From the NCBI RefSeq assembly GCF_900109605.1, contig NZ_FOAM01000008.1, positions 1-64,000 on the forward strand: a DNA stretch of 64,000 nucleotides. Reading direction: 5' to 3'. Positions 14,676 through 24,244 of this stretch are shown in pieces. Every line of letters starts with the position of its first letter. Position 1 is the stretch's first letter. Below the pieces are notes generated by a model. That model was given only the letters and a program-made list of their open reading frames with translations, was not told the origin of the DNA and did not search any database. The position numbers were made by a program, and so were the translations under genes. Source of the DNA: Xaviernesmea oryzae (lineage in GTDB: Bacteria; Pseudomonadota; Alphaproteobacteria; Rhizobiales; Rhizobiaceae).

Positions 14676-15710
14676 ATGAGATGGAAGCGCACGATCCAGC
14701 TTCTGGACGTTCATTGCGAAGGCGAAATCGGCAAGGTGGCGATCGGCGGCGTGCCGAAGATCCCCGGCAATTCGATCGCCGAGCAACTGAACCACATCAA
14801 CACGGTGGATGACAGCCTGCGCCGTTTCCTCTGCCTGGAGCCGCGTTCCGGCTCGATCGGCTCGGTCAATCTCCTGGTGCCGGCCAAGCGGCCGGAAGCC
14901 GATTTCGGTTTTATCATCCTGCAGGCCGATCAGGCCCATGCCATGTCCGGCTCCAATTCCATCTGTGTGACCACGGCGCTTCTGGAATCCGGCATGGTCG
15001 AGATGAAGGAGCCGGAGACGGTCGTGATGCTCGACACCGCCGCCGGCCTGGTCAAGGCCACGGCCACCTGCCGCGACGGGCGCTGCGAGCGCGTGACGCT
15101 GACCATGGTGCCCTCCTTCGTCGAGGCGCTGGATGTCGAAATCGACACGCCGCAATGGGGCCGGATCAAGCTGGACCTCTGCTTCGGCGGCATTTTCTAT
15201 GCGCTTGTCGATGTCGAGCAGATCGGCACAACAATCGAAAAGGCGAATGCCCGCACGCTGGTCGAGGCCGGCATGATCCTCAAGGATCTCGTCAACAAGG
15301 CCGTGCCGCTCGTCCATCCCGAAATTCCGGAAATCCGCGGCGTCGCCTATGTGATGTTCCGCGGGCGCGAGGCCGATGGCGCCGTGCGCACCTGCACGAC
15401 CATGTGGCCCGGCCGCGTCGACCGTTCGCCTTGCGGCACTGGCAGCTCCGCCAATCTGGCGACGCTGCACGCGCGCGGCCTTGCCAAGGTCGGCGATGTC
15501 TTCACCTCGCGCTCGATCATCGGCTCGGAATTCCAGGCAGGCATCGTGCGGGTGACGGACGTGGCGGGACGGCCGGCCATCGTGCCGACCATATCGGGGC
15601 GCGGTTGGACCTTCGGCCTGCACCAAGTCTCGCTCGATCCCTTCGACCCCTTGGCCGAAGGCTTCGCGCTCACCGATACATGGGGCCCGCAGGCCGGCGA
15701 GATCCGCTAA
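14676..15710 (+). CDS. proline racemase family enzyme (Ser/Cys type)
   Basis: This 344-residue protein has the diaminopimelate epimerase-like fold of the proline racemase family. The first catalytic position reads MSGSNSI with Ser91 (racemases have MCGH), the second reads SPCGTGSSA with Cys253. Characterised Ser/Cys members epimerise hydroxyprolines, whereas Cys/Thr members dehydrate trans-3-hydroxyproline; so a hydroxyproline epimerase is more likely than a true proline racemase (inference from motif). It starts with ATG at 14676, preceded by GGGAGC. Proximity to putA fits a shared theme of proline and hydroxyproline use, but they are not in one operon. Confidence 0.88.
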   Translation: MRWKRTIQLLDVHCEGEIGKVAIGGVPKIPGNSIAEQLNHINTVDDSLRRFLCLEPRSGSIGSVNLLVPAKRPEADFGFIILQADQAHAMSGSNSICVTTALLESGMVEMKEPETVVMLDTAAGLVKATATCRDGRCERVTLTMVPSFVEALDVEIDTPQWGRIKLDLCFGGIFYALVDVEQIGTTIEKANARTLVEAGMILKDLVNKAVPLVHPEIPEIRGVAYVMFRGREADGAVRTCTTMWPGRVDRSPCGTGSSANLATLHARGLAKVGDVFTSRSIIGSEFQAGIVRVTDVAGRPAIVPTISGRGWTFGLHQVSLDPFDPLAEGFALTDTWGPQAGEIR

Positions 15711-15740
15711 GCGTTTCGCTCGCCTTTTTGCCTTCAGACC

Positions 15741-16211
15741 TCAGCGCGTGCTGTCCTGGTCCTTGTCGCCGCTCAGTAAGGGGGCGGCGACAGCGGCCGT
15801 GCGAAGCGGTTCCTCGAAGACACTGTCGATCTGGGCGATATCGTCCTTGGCCGTCGCGAGAAGCTGTGCCGAAAGGCGATGGCCGCCGCTGGCGGCTTCG
15901 CGCAGCATGGCAAGCGCCCGCGCCGGCGCGCCTGAGCGATAGAGCGCGCGGGCGAGCTGATAGGTCTGGCGCGCGCCGCTGCGTTCGCGATAGGCCTCGC
16001 GACAGGCCGACAAGGCCTCGCCGATCTTGATGCTGCCAAGATTGACGGGCGAAAAGGCCGGGTTTCGATCGAGATCGCGCGGATCGCCTGCCTTTGCATC
16101 GCAGGCCTCGGAGGCAGTCGTGTGGGTGGCATGGGAAGCCTGGGCCGGCAGGCCAAGGCCCAGCATGATCAAGCCTGATGTGGCCATCAGGAGGCGTGAA
16201 CGCGCGGTCAT
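15741..16211 (-). CDS. secreted Ala-rich helical-repeat protein
   Basis: A 156-residue exported protein: an N-terminal signal peptide (LLMATSGLIMLGLGLPAQA, cleavage probably after residue 25), two cysteines near the mature N-terminus and about residue 70, and a Sel1/TPR-like helical repeat (YQLARALYRSGAPARALAMLREAASGGHRLSAQLLATA). Such domains mediate protein contacts. The tail is acidic and Asp/Ser-rich. It is a single gene, convergent with the proline racemase gene, with which it shares a 30-base intergenic gap. Function is unknown. Confidence 0.7.
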   Translation of the reverse strand: MTARSRLLMATSGLIMLGLGLPAQASHATHTTASEACDAKAGDPRDLDRNPAFSPVNLGSIKIGEALSACREAYRERSGARQTYQLARALYRSGAPARALAMLREAASGGHRLSAQLLATAKDDIAQIDSVFEEPLRTAAVAAPLLSGDKDQDSTR

Positions 16212-16323
16212 CGAAGTCGTCCCTCTTCTGCGAGTTAAGAAACGTTAAACTTCGGCTTTTGATCCGTCTGTTCCCTCGGAAACGCTAGAATTAGGGATGC
16301 CCAGCTATCCCCGCAGATGGGCA

Positions 16324-17040
16324 TCAGGCCTCGTCCGGCTCGGCCAGCCGCATCAGGGGATGAAGCAGGCAGGCGATGACGCCATCGGCACCGCGCCTGA
16401 TGGCGCCGGCTTCTTCCAAGGCGAGAATGGCTCTGTTTACCTTGGGCCGGCTGGCGCCGAGGATGCCGGCAATATCCGACTGGCTGAGCGACAGGCGCAG
16501 ATGCGCTTCCGGCGGCAGATCGGTCCCATGCAACTGGCGCAGCAGCGTCAGGAAGAAGCGGGCCACCCGGGCATTGAGCTCGTACAGCGCCAGTGTTTCC
16601 AACCGGTCGTTGGTCTCGCGCAGCATGCCGCAAATATGGCGGATGATCGCCTCGGCGGCGGCCGGGCGATGGGTGACCAGATCGAGAAACGCCGCCTTGC
16701 CGATGACATAGGCCTCGGTCGGCGCAACCGTGACCGCGTCGGCCGAGCGAGGCTGGCCATCCAGCACCGACATTTCGCCAAAGAGGGCGCCCGGCTCGAT
16801 CGAGCGCAGCACCAGCTCACGCCCTTGCGGGGTGATCAAGGACAGCTTGATGCGCCCCGACAGCACCGCAATCAACTCCTGCCCTTCGTCGCCGCGCTGA
16901 AACAGCACCGTGCCGGCAGGCCATTTGCGGTAATGCGCAAGGCTAGCCAGCCGCGCGATCGTTTCCCCGTCAAAATCCTCGAAGATCGGAAAGGAGCGCC
17001 AGAAGGCCGGGCTTTTGGATGTCTCGCTCATGAGGTCCAT
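16324..17040 (-). CDS. Crp/Fnr family transcriptional regulator
   Basis: This 238-residue regulator has an N-terminal cyclic nucleotide-binding-type beta-roll (GTVLFQRGDEGQELIAVLSGRIKLSL, GALFGEMSVLDGQPRSADAVT) and a C-terminal winged helix-turn-helix (LSQSDIAGILGASRPKVNRAILALEEAGAI). There is no N-terminal cysteine cluster, so it is unlikely to be an oxygen-sensing Fnr. GEMSVLDGQPRSADA resembles the cNMP pocket motif with Arg and Ser; ligand use is plausible but unproven. It starts at ATG 17040 (ATG 17031 is also possible). The divergent doxX gene, 190 bases away, is the nearest possible target. Confidence 0.92.
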   Translation of the reverse strand: MDLMSETSKSPAFWRSFPIFEDFDGETIARLASLAHYRKWPAGTVLFQRGDEGQELIAVLSGRIKLSLITPQGRELVLRSIEPGALFGEMSVLDGQPRSADAVTVAPTEAYVIGKAAFLDLVTHRPAAAEAIIRHICGMLRETNDRLETLALYELNARVARFFLTLLRQLHGTDLPPEAHLRLSLSQSDIAGILGASRPKVNRAILALEEAGAIRRGADGVIACLLHPLMRLAEPDEA

Positions 17041-17229
17041 TGTGATGAGGTGTATCTATCCACTATCTTACGCGCCTTCACTCCTTGGCAAGCATTCACG
17101 CTGCCGTGATCGCGTTGACGATCTCCTTGGATTGTTCTCTGAAAGTGAACGATGCGTCGTCGCCTTGCCTGCTTTTCCGAATGAAGGAAAAGGCTAGATT
17201 GGCTTCATTCGAACCCGATGGAGCCCTCC

Positions 17230-17628
17230 ATGTCCAACAGTGCAGTCATCCTCGCCGGCCGCATCCTGATGTCGGTCATCTTCCTTTTGTCAGGCTTTGC
17301 CAAGATCACCCATCTCGGTGGCACGGCTGGCTATTTTGCCGGCCAAGGCCTGCCGGTGCCAATGGTGACGGCAACCATTGTCTCGCTGGTCGAACTCGGC
17401 GGCGGTCTGGCCATCCTGCTCGGATTCTTTACCCGCCCGGCCTCGATCCTTCTGGCGGTCTTCTGTGTGGCCACCGCTTTCATCGCCCATGCCAATTTCG
17501 CCGATCAGATGCAGCTGATCAACTTCCAGAAGAACCTGGCCATGGCCGGCGGCTTCCTGATCTTGGCTGCCTATGGCGCCGGCGCTCTGTCGATCGACGC
17601 GCGCCGCGCCGGCCCGTCCTTCGCCTGA
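17230..17628 (+). CDS. DoxX family membrane protein
   Basis: A 132-residue DoxX/MauE-type protein with four hydrophobic segments: SAVILAGRILMSVIFLLSGF, VTATIVSLVELGGGLAILLGF, PASILLAVFCVATAFIAHANF and MAGGFLILAAYGAGAL. The family is found in oxidative-stress and thiosulfate oxidation contexts, and the exact activity is not known. The ATG at 17230 is preferred because GGAG lies six bases upstream; an ATG four codons earlier (17218) is possible. It is divergent from the Crp/Fnr regulator and followed by a strong terminator. Confidence 0.9.
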   Translation: MSNSAVILAGRILMSVIFLLSGFAKITHLGGTAGYFAGQGLPVPMVTATIVSLVELGGGLAILLGFFTRPASILLAVFCVATAFIAHANFADQMQLINFQKNLAMAGGFLILAAYGAGALSIDARRAGPSFA

Positions 17629-17654
17629 TCCAGAGGGCGTCCAATCTCTTGCAG

Positions 17655-17686
17655 CGCCCGACGGCATTTCGCCGGCGGGCGTTTTG
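17655..17686 (+). terminator. Rho-independent terminator after doxX
   Basis: CGCCCGACGGC and GCCGGCGGGCG pair with one mismatch around an ATTTC loop, followed by TTTTG. It lies 27 bases after the doxX stop and separates it from the kinase-pyr gene group. Confidence 0.8.
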
Positions 17687-17850
17687 TTATGACTGGCGCC
17701 AAGTCTTGCCGGATGCGCGCCATCTTATGTCAGCTGCTTGAAACACTGCGCATTTCCCGCCATGACTCGCGACGACGCCGCGCCTGCGGCAGGGATCAGA
17801 CAGCATCAGGGTGACTTTCGTCATCCTGCTTTTGCGAAAGGGGAGGGCGA

Positions 17851-18483
17851 ATGGATCTGGAGCAACTGGCTGGCGAGGTGCTCAAGCGCGTTGAAGGACG
17901 GCAGCGGATGATCGTTGCCGTAGCCGGGCCTCCGGGCTCCGGCAAATCGACCCTGGCCGATGCGCTGGCCGAGCTCCTGGTCGCCAAGGGTGAAAGCGCG
18001 GTCGTGCTGCCGATGGATGGCTTCCATATGGACAATGGCATTCTGGAGGCGCGCGGGCTTTTGAAGCGCAAGGGCGCGCCCGAGACCTTTGACGTGCGCG
18101 GCTTTGCCGATATTCTTGAAGCCGTGCGTACCGGCTCGGAAGAGGTTCTGGTGCCGGTCTTCGATCGTTCCCGCGAAATCGCCATCGCCTCGGCCCGGCC
18201 GATTGCGCCGGAGACGCGCATCATCGTCGCGGAAGGCAACTACCTGCTCCTGGACGAGACGCCCTGGTCACGGCTGGCGGATGCTTTCGACCTCACCATC
18301 CTGCTGTCCCCGCCACGCGCGGTCCTGGAAGAGCGGCTGCGGGCACGTTGGGTCTATTATGGCCTCGACGAGGCCGGCATCGAATGGAAGCTCTACGGCA
18401 ACGACCTGCCGAATGGCGACCGCATCCGGGAAAAGGCGAGGGTCGCCGATATCACGCTTGAGGCAATCGCTCTGCCGGAATGA
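17851..18483 (+). CDS. nucleoside/sugar-kinase-like P-loop protein (YggC/FrcK type)
   Basis: This 210-residue protein has a Walker A GPPGSGKS at residues 26-33, followed by [13 protein letters not shown], where uridine kinase/pantothenate kinase relatives keep catalytic Asp and His, and a lid-like [24 protein letters not shown]. It resembles the YggC and rhizobial FrcK group of P-loop kinases whose substrate is not well defined. The ATG at 17851 follows GGGGAGGGCG. A 113-base gap separates it from pyrC, so co-transcription is possible. Confidence 0.82.
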   Translation: MDLEQLAGEVLKRVEGRQRMIVAVAGPPGSGKSTLADALAELLVAKGESAVVLPMDGFHMDNGILEARGLLKRKGAPETFDVRGFADILEAVRTGSEEVLVPVFDRSREIAIASARPIAPETRIIVAEGNYLLLDETPWSRLADAFDLTILLSPPRAVLEERLRARWVYYGLDEAGIEWKLYGNDLPNGDRIREKARVADITLEAIALPE

Positions 18484-18596
18484 GCCTGCGGCCCCCTTCG
18501 TCGGTCATTCTCTGCGAAGGGAATTGTCACGGACCAAGGAAGAGTGATATCCGGGCGGCGCCGCCTTCATTCCCTGCCGCCTGCCCGGAGACGCCG

Positions 18597-19661
18597 ATGC
18601 CCGCCGATGCTCTGAAGACGCTCACCCTGCGCCGTCCGGACGATTGGCACCTGCATCTGCGCGACGGGGCGATGCTGCGCGGCGTCGTGGCCGACAGCGC
18701 CCGGCATTTTGCTCGCGCCATCATCATGCCGAACCTGGTGCCGCCCGTCGTCACCACGGGCGATGCCGAGGCCTATCGCGCCCGCATCCTCGACGCGCTG
18801 CCGGAAGGCAGCCGCTTCCAGCCCCTAATGACGCTATATCTGACGGAGCACACGGCGGCCGATGACGTTGCCGCCGGCAAGGCGAGCGGGCTGATCACCG
18901 CGGTCAAGCTCTATCCGGCCGGGGCCACCACCAATTCCCATGGCGGCGTGCGCGACCTGAACAAGGTGATGCCGGTGCTCGAGCGCATGGCCGAGATCGG
19001 TCTGCCGCTCTGCGTCCATGGCGAGGTGACGACCGCAGAGGTCGATATTTTTGACCGCGAAGCCGTCTTCATCGACACCGTGCTCGATCCTCTGCGCCGG
19101 CGCCTGCCGGAGTTGAAGGTGACCATGGAGCATGTGACCACCAAGGACGGCATCGACTATATCGAGGGGGCCGAGCGCAATCTCGCCGGCTCGATCACCA
19201 CGCACCACCTGATCATCAACCGCAACGCCATTCTCGTCGGTGGCATCAGGCCGCATTACTACTGCCTGCCGGTCGCCAAGCGCGAACTGCACCGCCAGGC
19301 GCTGCGCAAGGCGGCGACCTCGGGCAATGACCGCTTCTTCCTCGGCACCGATTCAGCGCCGCATGTCGACCCCTTGAAGGAATGCGCCTGTGGCTGCGCC
19401 GGCATCTATACCTCGATCAACACCATGAGCTGCCTCGCCCATGTCTTCGAGGAAGAGGATGCGCTGGACCGGCTGGAAGCTTTTGCCAGCCGCAACGGCC
19501 CGGCCTGGTACGGTCTGCCCGTCAATGAGGAGACGATCACGCTCACGCGCCGGGCCGAGCCTGTGACCTTCCCTGAGAAGATCGAGACCGGGGCGGGCCC
19601 GGTCACCGTCTTCGATCCGATGTTCCCCATCCATTGGGAGGTCGAGGCGAACCATGGCTGA
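18597..19661 (+). CDS. pyrC: dihydroorotase, class II (PyrC)
   Basis: A 354-residue class II dihydroorotase that cyclises carbamoyl-aspartate to dihydroorotate in pyrimidine synthesis. Metal ligands are visible: DWHLHLRDG (His18, His20), the carboxylated-Lys segment [19 protein letters not shown] and MEHVTT histidines, and LGTDSAPH for the catalytic Asp. Homologues start near [17 protein letters not shown], supporting the ATG at 18597; the open frame further upstream is not family-like. It overlaps the following VOC gene by eight bases, and pyrE lies after that, giving a pyrC-VOC-pyrE group. Confidence 0.96.
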   Translation: MPADALKTLTLRRPDDWHLHLRDGAMLRGVVADSARHFARAIIMPNLVPPVVTTGDAEAYRARILDALPEGSRFQPLMTLYLTEHTAADDVAAGKASGLITAVKLYPAGATTNSHGGVRDLNKVMPVLERMAEIGLPLCVHGEVTTAEVDIFDREAVFIDTVLDPLRRRLPELKVTMEHVTTKDGIDYIEGAERNLAGSITTHHLIINRNAILVGGIRPHYYCLPVAKRELHRQALRKAATSGNDRFFLGTDSAPHVDPLKECACGCAGIYTSINTMSCLAHVFEEEDALDRLEAFASRNGPAWYGLPVNEETITLTRRAEPVTFPEKIETGAGPVTVFDPMFPIHWEVEANHG

Positions 19662-20028
19662 GCCTGCCGGCCTTTCTGCTGCAATCCCGATCCTCCGGAT
19701 CTTCTCGGTCGAGAAGGCCATGGAGTTCTATCTCGGCTTTCTCGGTTTCAGGCTGGATTGGGAACATCGCTTCGAGCCTGGCATGCCGCTTTACGCGCAG
19801 GTCTCGCGCGATGCACTCGTCCTGCATCTCAGCGAACATTTCGGCGATACCACGCCAGGCACCCGCATCTTTGTGCCGGTTGCGAATGCGCGGGCGCTGC
19901 AGGCGGAACTGGCGGCGCGTGATTTTCCCTTCATGCGGCCCGGGCTGGAAACGGTGCCCTGGGGTCTCGAAGTGACCGTGACCGACCCCTTCGCCAACCG
20001 CATCACCTTTTGCCAGCGCAACACCTGA
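19654..20028 (+). CDS. glyoxalase/bleomycin-resistance (VOC) superfamily protein
   Basis: This 124-residue single-domain VOC protein begins with a beta-alpha unit ([28 protein letters not shown]) and ends [13 protein letters not shown], the pattern of the glyoxalase/bleomycin-resistance fold. The [19 protein letters not shown] motif is common in uncharacterised rhizobial members. Metal ligands cannot be assigned with confidence. The start at 19654 overlaps the pyrC stop by eight bases, so it is translationally coupled, and pyrE follows after 35 bases. Confidence 0.88.
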   Translation: MAEPAGLSAAIPILRIFSVEKAMEFYLGFLGFRLDWEHRFEPGMPLYAQVSRDALVLHLSEHFGDTTPGTRIFVPVANARALQAELAARDFPFMRPGLETVPWGLEVTVTDPFANRITFCQRNT

Positions 20029-20063
20029 CTGTCACAAGACGACCGACCGCAAGGACCTGCCCG

Positions 20064-20753
20064 ATGATCCAGACCCCCTTCTGCGACAAGGCCACCATGG
20101 CCAACCAGCTTGCCCGCATGCTCTGGGAGATCAAGGCGGTGCATTTCCGCCCCGAGCAGCCCTATAAGCTCGCCTCGGGCATGGCGAGCCCGGTCTATAT
20201 CGACTGCCGCAAGCTGATCTCCTATCCGCGCATCCGCTCGGCGGTGATGGATTTCGCCGCCGCCACGCTTCTGTCCGAAGCCGGCTTCGAGCAGTTCGAT
20301 GTGATTGCCGGCGGCGAGACGGCAGGCATTCCCTTCGCCGCCATGCTGGCCGAGCGCCTTGCCCTGCCAATGATCTATGTGCGCAAGGCGCCGAAGGGCC
20401 ATGGCCGCAACGCCCAGATCGAGGGCGATATGCGCGAGGGCGCGCGCGTGCTCGTCATCGAGGATCTGACGACAGCAGGCGGCTCGATGTTCACCTTCAT
20501 CAATGCCGTGCGCGCTGCCGGCGGCATTGTCGATCACGGCATGGCGCTATTTTACTACGACATCTTCCCGGCCGCGCGCAGCGAGATGCTGGAGAAGGGC
20601 GTGACCCTGCACAACATTGCCACCTGGCGCGATGTGCTGGCGGTCGCGCGTGAGAAGCAGCTTTTCGAGACGAACAAGCTGGCGGAAGTCGAAAGCTTTC
20701 TCAATTCGCCGCTCGACTGGTCGGCCCGCCATGGCGGCGTGGCCAGTCTCTAA
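20064..20753 (+). CDS. pyrE: orotate phosphoribosyltransferase PyrE
   Basis: A 229-residue OPRT that joins orotate and PRPP to OMP. The PRPP-binding motif is clear ([13 protein letters not shown], about residues 130-142), with [19 protein letters not shown] as the flexible loop and [18 protein letters not shown] near the N-terminus. The ATG at 20064 follows AAGGA with a good distance; the frame upstream overlaps the VOC gene and is not used. It ends the pyrC-VOC-pyrE group. An alphaproteobacterial palindromic repeat copy follows directly. Confidence 0.95.
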   Translation: MIQTPFCDKATMANQLARMLWEIKAVHFRPEQPYKLASGMASPVYIDCRKLISYPRIRSAVMDFAAATLLSEAGFEQFDVIAGGETAGIPFAAMLAERLALPMIYVRKAPKGHGRNAQIEGDMREGARVLVIEDLTTAGGSMFTFINAVRAAGGIVDHGMALFYYDIFPAARSEMLEKGVTLHNIATWRDVLAVAREKQLFETNKLAEVESFLNSPLDWSARHGGVASL

Positions 20754-20755
20754 TG

Positions 20756-20790
20756 CATCGAACCGAAAGGTAGGAACCGGTTTTCGGGGC
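20756..20790. repeat. degenerate copy of rhizobial palindromic repeat
   Basis: The 33 bases beginning GCATCGAACCGAAAGG match the second arm group at 33290-33322, read on the other strand, at about 29 of 33 positions. Only part of the element is present here. It lies three bases after the pyrE stop, so it may have been placed in a transcript tail. Confidence 0.6.
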
Positions 20791-20903
20791 AGATCCAATG
20801 CCACAAAGCTTAAACCGACCTGCCGAGACTTACGCTCTGGCCTTTTTCAAAGCCTTGGCGTAAGCCGATCTAATCGATTGAACCTTGCTGGGGGACCCGC
20901 GAA

Positions 20904-21830
20904 ATGATCATCTGCTGCGGAGAGGCGCTGATCGACATGCTGCCGCGCCAATCTGACCGTGGGGAGGGCGCTTTTGCGCCTTACGCAGGCGGCGCGGTCT
21001 TCAATACGGCTATCGCGCTCGGGCGTCTTGGCATTCCCACCGGCTTCTTCACCGGGCTTTCGACCGATATGTTCGGCGATATCCTGCGCGAGACGCTGAA
21101 GGCCAGCAATGTCGATTTCGCGCCTTGCGCCACCTCCGACCTGCACACCACGCTCGCCTTCGTCAAGCTGACCAATGGCCATGCGAGCTACGCCTTCTTC
21201 GACGAGAATACCGCCGGCCGGATGATCACCGAGGCTGACCTGCCGGCGCTCGGCGATTTCTGCGAGGCGCTGCATTTCGGCGCCATCAGCCTGATCCCGG
21301 AGCCCTGCGGCTCGACCTATGAGGCGCTGATGGTGCGCGAGCATAAGAAGCGGGTGATCTCCTTCGACCCGAACATCCGCCCCGGCTTCATCAAGGACAA
21401 AGAGGCTCACCGCGCCCGAATGCTGCGCATGGCCGCCATGTCCGATATCGTCAAATTCTCCGACGAGGATCTGGACTGGTTCGGCATGGAAGGCAGCCAT
21501 GAGGAACTGGCCGGCCAGTGGCTGGCGCGCGGCGCCAAGCTGGTGGTGATCACCAAGGGCGCCGACGGCGCGGACGGCTACACCGCGCGCGGTAAGGTTT
21601 CGGTCGGCGGCGAGAAGGTCACTGTTGTCGATACGGTCGGCGCCGGCGACACCTTCGATGCCGGCGTGCTGGCCTCGCTGAAGCTCAACAATCTCCTGAC
21701 CAAGGACGCGGTCGCCACGCTCTCCGAAGAGGCGGTGCGCGCAGCCCTTGCTCTCGGTGCCAAGACCGCTGCCGTCACCGTTTCCCGTGCAGGCGCCAAT
21801 CCGCCTTGGGCAAGCGAGATCGGGCTGTAA
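20904..21830 (+). CDS. PfkB-family carbohydrate kinase (fructokinase-like)
   Basis: This 308-residue ribokinase-family protein has the two PfkB signatures: AGGAVFNTAIALGRLGIPTGF near residues 27-48 and VDTVGAGDTFDAG near 247-259, with the GAGD anion hole and catalytic Asp. Rhizobial homologues are annotated as fructokinase; exact sugar use is not proved by sequence. The ATG at 20904 is preceded by GGGGGA. It is followed by a perfect hairpin (21861-21883) and then the parDE genes on the other strand. Confidence 0.9.
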   Translation: MIICCGEALIDMLPRQSDRGEGAFAPYAGGAVFNTAIALGRLGIPTGFFTGLSTDMFGDILRETLKASNVDFAPCATSDLHTTLAFVKLTNGHASYAFFDENTAGRMITEADLPALGDFCEALHFGAISLIPEPCGSTYEALMVREHKKRVISFDPNIRPGFIKDKEAHRARMLRMAAMSDIVKFSDEDLDWFGMEGSHEELAGQWLARGAKLVVITKGADGADGYTARGKVSVGGEKVTVVDTVGAGDTFDAGVLASLKLNNLLTKDAVATLSEEAVRAALALGAKTAAVTVSRAGANPPWASEIGL

Positions 21831-21860
21831 GGCCCATTTCTGAACAAGAACGTCTTCGTC

Positions 21861-21883
21861 GCCCTCGGGCTCGTCCCGAGGGC
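21861..21883. terminator. hairpin between the PfkB kinase gene and parE
   Basis: GCCCTCGGG and CCCGAGGGC form a perfect 9-bp stem with a CTCGT loop, 30 bases past the kinase stop and 38 bases past the repaired parE end. Neither side has a clear T-run, so termination strength is uncertain; a bidirectional end signal is the likely role. Confidence 0.45.
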
Positions 21884-21920
21884 CTGCCGTTCGTGGATCC
21901 GGTCTTTTCAAGCTGTGCGA

Positions 21921-22209
21921 CTATAGCTCGCGCGGCCATTTCTGAGCGGCGTGAAGGATGGGGATGATTTCGATGTCTTCGCCACGAAAGCGATAGGCAA
22001 TAATATAGGGGAATGTCGACGAGCACGAGTTCGCGCGTTCCTCGAACCCTGCCGATCCCGACGCTTTCCGGAAGTTCTGCCAACGTCTCCACGCGAGAGG
22101 CAATTCGCGTAAGAATGCGCAGCGCTGCATTCGGGTTGGAGGCTGCGATATGGTCACCAATCTCTTCAAGCCTTCGCAGTGCCCGATTTGTCCACGTGAT
22201 TGGTCGCAT
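21921..22209 (-). pseudogene. ParE-type toxin, inactivated by a one-base frameshift
   Basis: Read from ATG 22209, the frame gives a ParE start: TWTNRALRRLEEIGDHIAASNP, RILTRIASRVETLAELPESVGIGR, VRGTRELVLVDIP. At a run of four C on this strand (plus 22008-22011), homology moves to another frame: YIIAYRFRGEDIEIIPILHAAQKWP, ending at a TAG at 21921. Removing one C restores a single 95-residue toxin. Without it the frame runs to 21775 with an unrelated tail that loses the RFRGEDIEIIPILHAAQKWP core. A true mutation, a tract-length variant or a base-call error are all possible. The antitoxin next to it is intact. Confidence 0.8.
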
Positions 22210-22211
22210 CG

Positions 22212-22448
22212 TCAGGACGGGCGGGTGGCCTTGGTGTATTTACCAATGACTGCCGCCAGCTCCTTGCCGCTTGCGAAACTCCCGCGATCTGCCTCTGCGA
22301 GCCGTGCCTTAATGTCCAAAAAGTGGAAGTCTTCGCGTGCCACGAAGTCTTCAATAGCTTCTGTCAGCATCGTGGAGCGCGAACGGTCGAGCCTTTCAGC
22401 CAGTTTCGCAACAGTCTCGTCAGGGAGGCTTATGGTCAGGTCACTCAT
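22212..22448 (-). CDS. ParD/CopG-type antitoxin
   Basis: A 78-residue ribbon-helix-helix antitoxin: SDLTISLPDETVAKLAERLDRSRSTMLTEAIEDFV (residues 2-36) is the DNA-binding RHH, and the C-terminal arm (LDIKARLAEADRGSFASGKELAAVIGKY) would wrap the toxin. The start is the ATG at 22448, since upstream codons are not family-like. Only two bases separate it from the toxin start, so the pair is an operon. It still can repress its promoter although its partner is frameshifted. Confidence 0.87.
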   Translation of the reverse strand: MSDLTISLPDETVAKLAERLDRSRSTMLTEAIEDFVAREDFHFLDIKARLAEADRGSFASGKELAAVIGKYTKATRPS

Positions 22449-22516
22449 TTGAAAGGCCTTTCCGATTGGCCAGATGTTTGGCCAACCGGTTCGTCGCGTC
22501 AAGACAGTTTGACAGA

Positions 22517-24142
22517 TCAGCCCTTCGCCGCCAGCAGCGCCTTCACCAGGCCTGCCGTCGAGCTGTCATGGCCTTCGGCACTCTCCTTGCCTTCCACGAC
22601 CGGCAGAAGACCGGTGGCGAGTTCCTTGCCGAGCTCGACGCCCCACTGGTCGAAGGAGTTGATGTTGAACAGGGCACCTTCGACGAAGACGCGGTGCTCG
22701 TAGAGCGCGATCAGGCGGCCGAGCGCAAACGGGGTCAGCTTGTCATAGACCAGCGTCAGGGACGGGCGGTTGCCGGTGAAGACGCGGTGGGGCGCGATGC
22801 GGGCGATGTCGGCTTCCGGCATCTTCTTCTCTTCCAGCTGCGCCCGGGCTTCCGAAAGCGGCCGGCCCTTCATCAGCGCTTCCGACTGCGCCAGGCAATT
22901 GGCGATCAAGAGATCGTGCTGGTGGCGCAGCTCCGGCTCATGGCCATTGGCGGCGATCATGAATTCGGCCGGGATGACGCTCGTGCCCTGGTGAATCAGC
23001 TGGTAAAAGGCGTGCTGCCCATTGGTGCCGGGCTCGCCCCAGACGACCGGGCCGCTGTCGCCGTCGACAGGCGTGCCGTCGATGGTGACGCCCTTGCCGT
23101 TGGATTCCATGTCCAGCTGCTGGAGATAGGCCGGAAAGCGCGACAGGCGCTGGTCGTAAGGCAGGATGGCGCGCGACGGGTAGCCGAGCACATTGCGGTG
23201 ATAGAAGCCGATCAGGCCAAGCAGCATCGGCAGGTTCTGGCGGATGGGGGCGGTGCGGAAATGCGTGTCGATCGCATGGCCGCCGGCCAGGAACTCACCG
23301 AAATTCTCCTTGCCGATGGCGATCATCAGCGGCAGGCCGATGGCTGACCAGATCGAATAGCGCCCGCCGACCCAATCCCAGAAGCCGAAGACACGCTCCG
23401 CATCGATGCCGAAGGCGGCGACCTTGTCGAGCGCGGTGGAAACGGCGCAGAAATGATGCCCGACCGCATCCTCGCCCAGCTTGTCGGCGATGAAGGCGCG
23501 CGCTGTCTTCGCATTGGTCATGGTTTCGATGGTGGTGAAGGTCTTGGAGGCGACGATGACCAGCGTGGTCTCGGGCGCGACGAGCTTCAGCGTATCGGCA
23601 ATATGCGCGCCGTCGACATTGGAGACGAAATGCAGGCGCGGGCCATCATGATAAGGGGCAAGCGCCAGCGTCGCCATGACCGGGCCGAGATCGGAACCGC
23701 CAATGCCGATATTGATGACATCGGTGATCTTCTGACCAGTCGCGCCCTTCAGCGTGCCGGAGCGGATGCCGTCGGAAAAGGCGCCCATGGCCTCGAGAAC
23801 GGCATTGACGTCACCCATCACGTCCTGCCCATCGACCAGAACGGGCGTGTTGGCGCGGTTGCGCAGTGCCGTATGCAGAACGGCGCGGCCCTCGGTAAAG
23901 TTGATCGGCGCGCCGGAGAACATGGCATCGCGCTTCTCCGTGACCTTGGCGGCGGCGGCCAGCTCTTCAAGCCCGGCCAGCACCTCCTCGTTCACGGCGC
24001 ATTTGGAATAGTCCAGCAGGAGGTCGTCAAGGGCGACGCTGAAATGGTCGAAACGCTGGGGATCGGCGGCGAAGGCTGCCCGAAGGTCGGTGGCCGAGGT
24101 CTTCGTGGCAATGGTCTTGAGCTTGTCGACAAGCGCATTCAT
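22517..24142 (-). CDS. pgi: glucose-6-phosphate isomerase
   Basis: This 541-residue PGI interconverts glucose-6-P and fructose-6-P. Signature regions are visible: [18 protein letters not shown], the [15 protein letters not shown] motif, and [19 protein letters not shown], which contains the active-site His and Lys surroundings. Homologues begin near [19 protein letters not shown], so the ATG at 24142 is chosen over an ORF start 33 bases earlier. It is monocistronic between parDE and fadD. In these bacteria it helps feed the Entner-Doudoroff and gluconeogenic routes. Confidence 0.96.
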   Translation of the reverse strand: MNALVDKLKTIATKTSATDLRAAFAADPQRFDHFSVALDDLLLDYSKCAVNEEVLAGLEELAAAAKVTEKRDAMFSGAPINFTEGRAVLHTALRNRANTPVLVDGQDVMGDVNAVLEAMGAFSDGIRSGTLKGATGQKITDVINIGIGGSDLGPVMATLALAPYHDGPRLHFVSNVDGAHIADTLKLVAPETTLVIVASKTFTTIETMTNAKTARAFIADKLGEDAVGHHFCAVSTALDKVAAFGIDAERVFGFWDWVGGRYSIWSAIGLPLMIAIGKENFGEFLAGGHAIDTHFRTAPIRQNLPMLLGLIGFYHRNVLGYPSRAILPYDQRLSRFPAYLQQLDMESNGKGVTIDGTPVDGDSGPVVWGEPGTNGQHAFYQLIHQGTSVIPAEFMIAANGHEPELRHQHDLLIANCLAQSEALMKGRPLSEARAQLEEKKMPEADIARIAPHRVFTGNRPSLTLVYDKLTPFALGRLIALYEHRVFVEGALFNINSFDQWGVELGKELATGLLPVVEGKESAEGHDSSTAGLVKALLAAKG

Positions 24143-24244
24143 CAGGGAACTCCCGCTTCTGATTTCGCGGGGCACGCTACTGCAAAATGTTGAAAATCAA
24201 AATCGATCTCCTGACAAAAATATGCAGGACATGGTTCCGATCTG

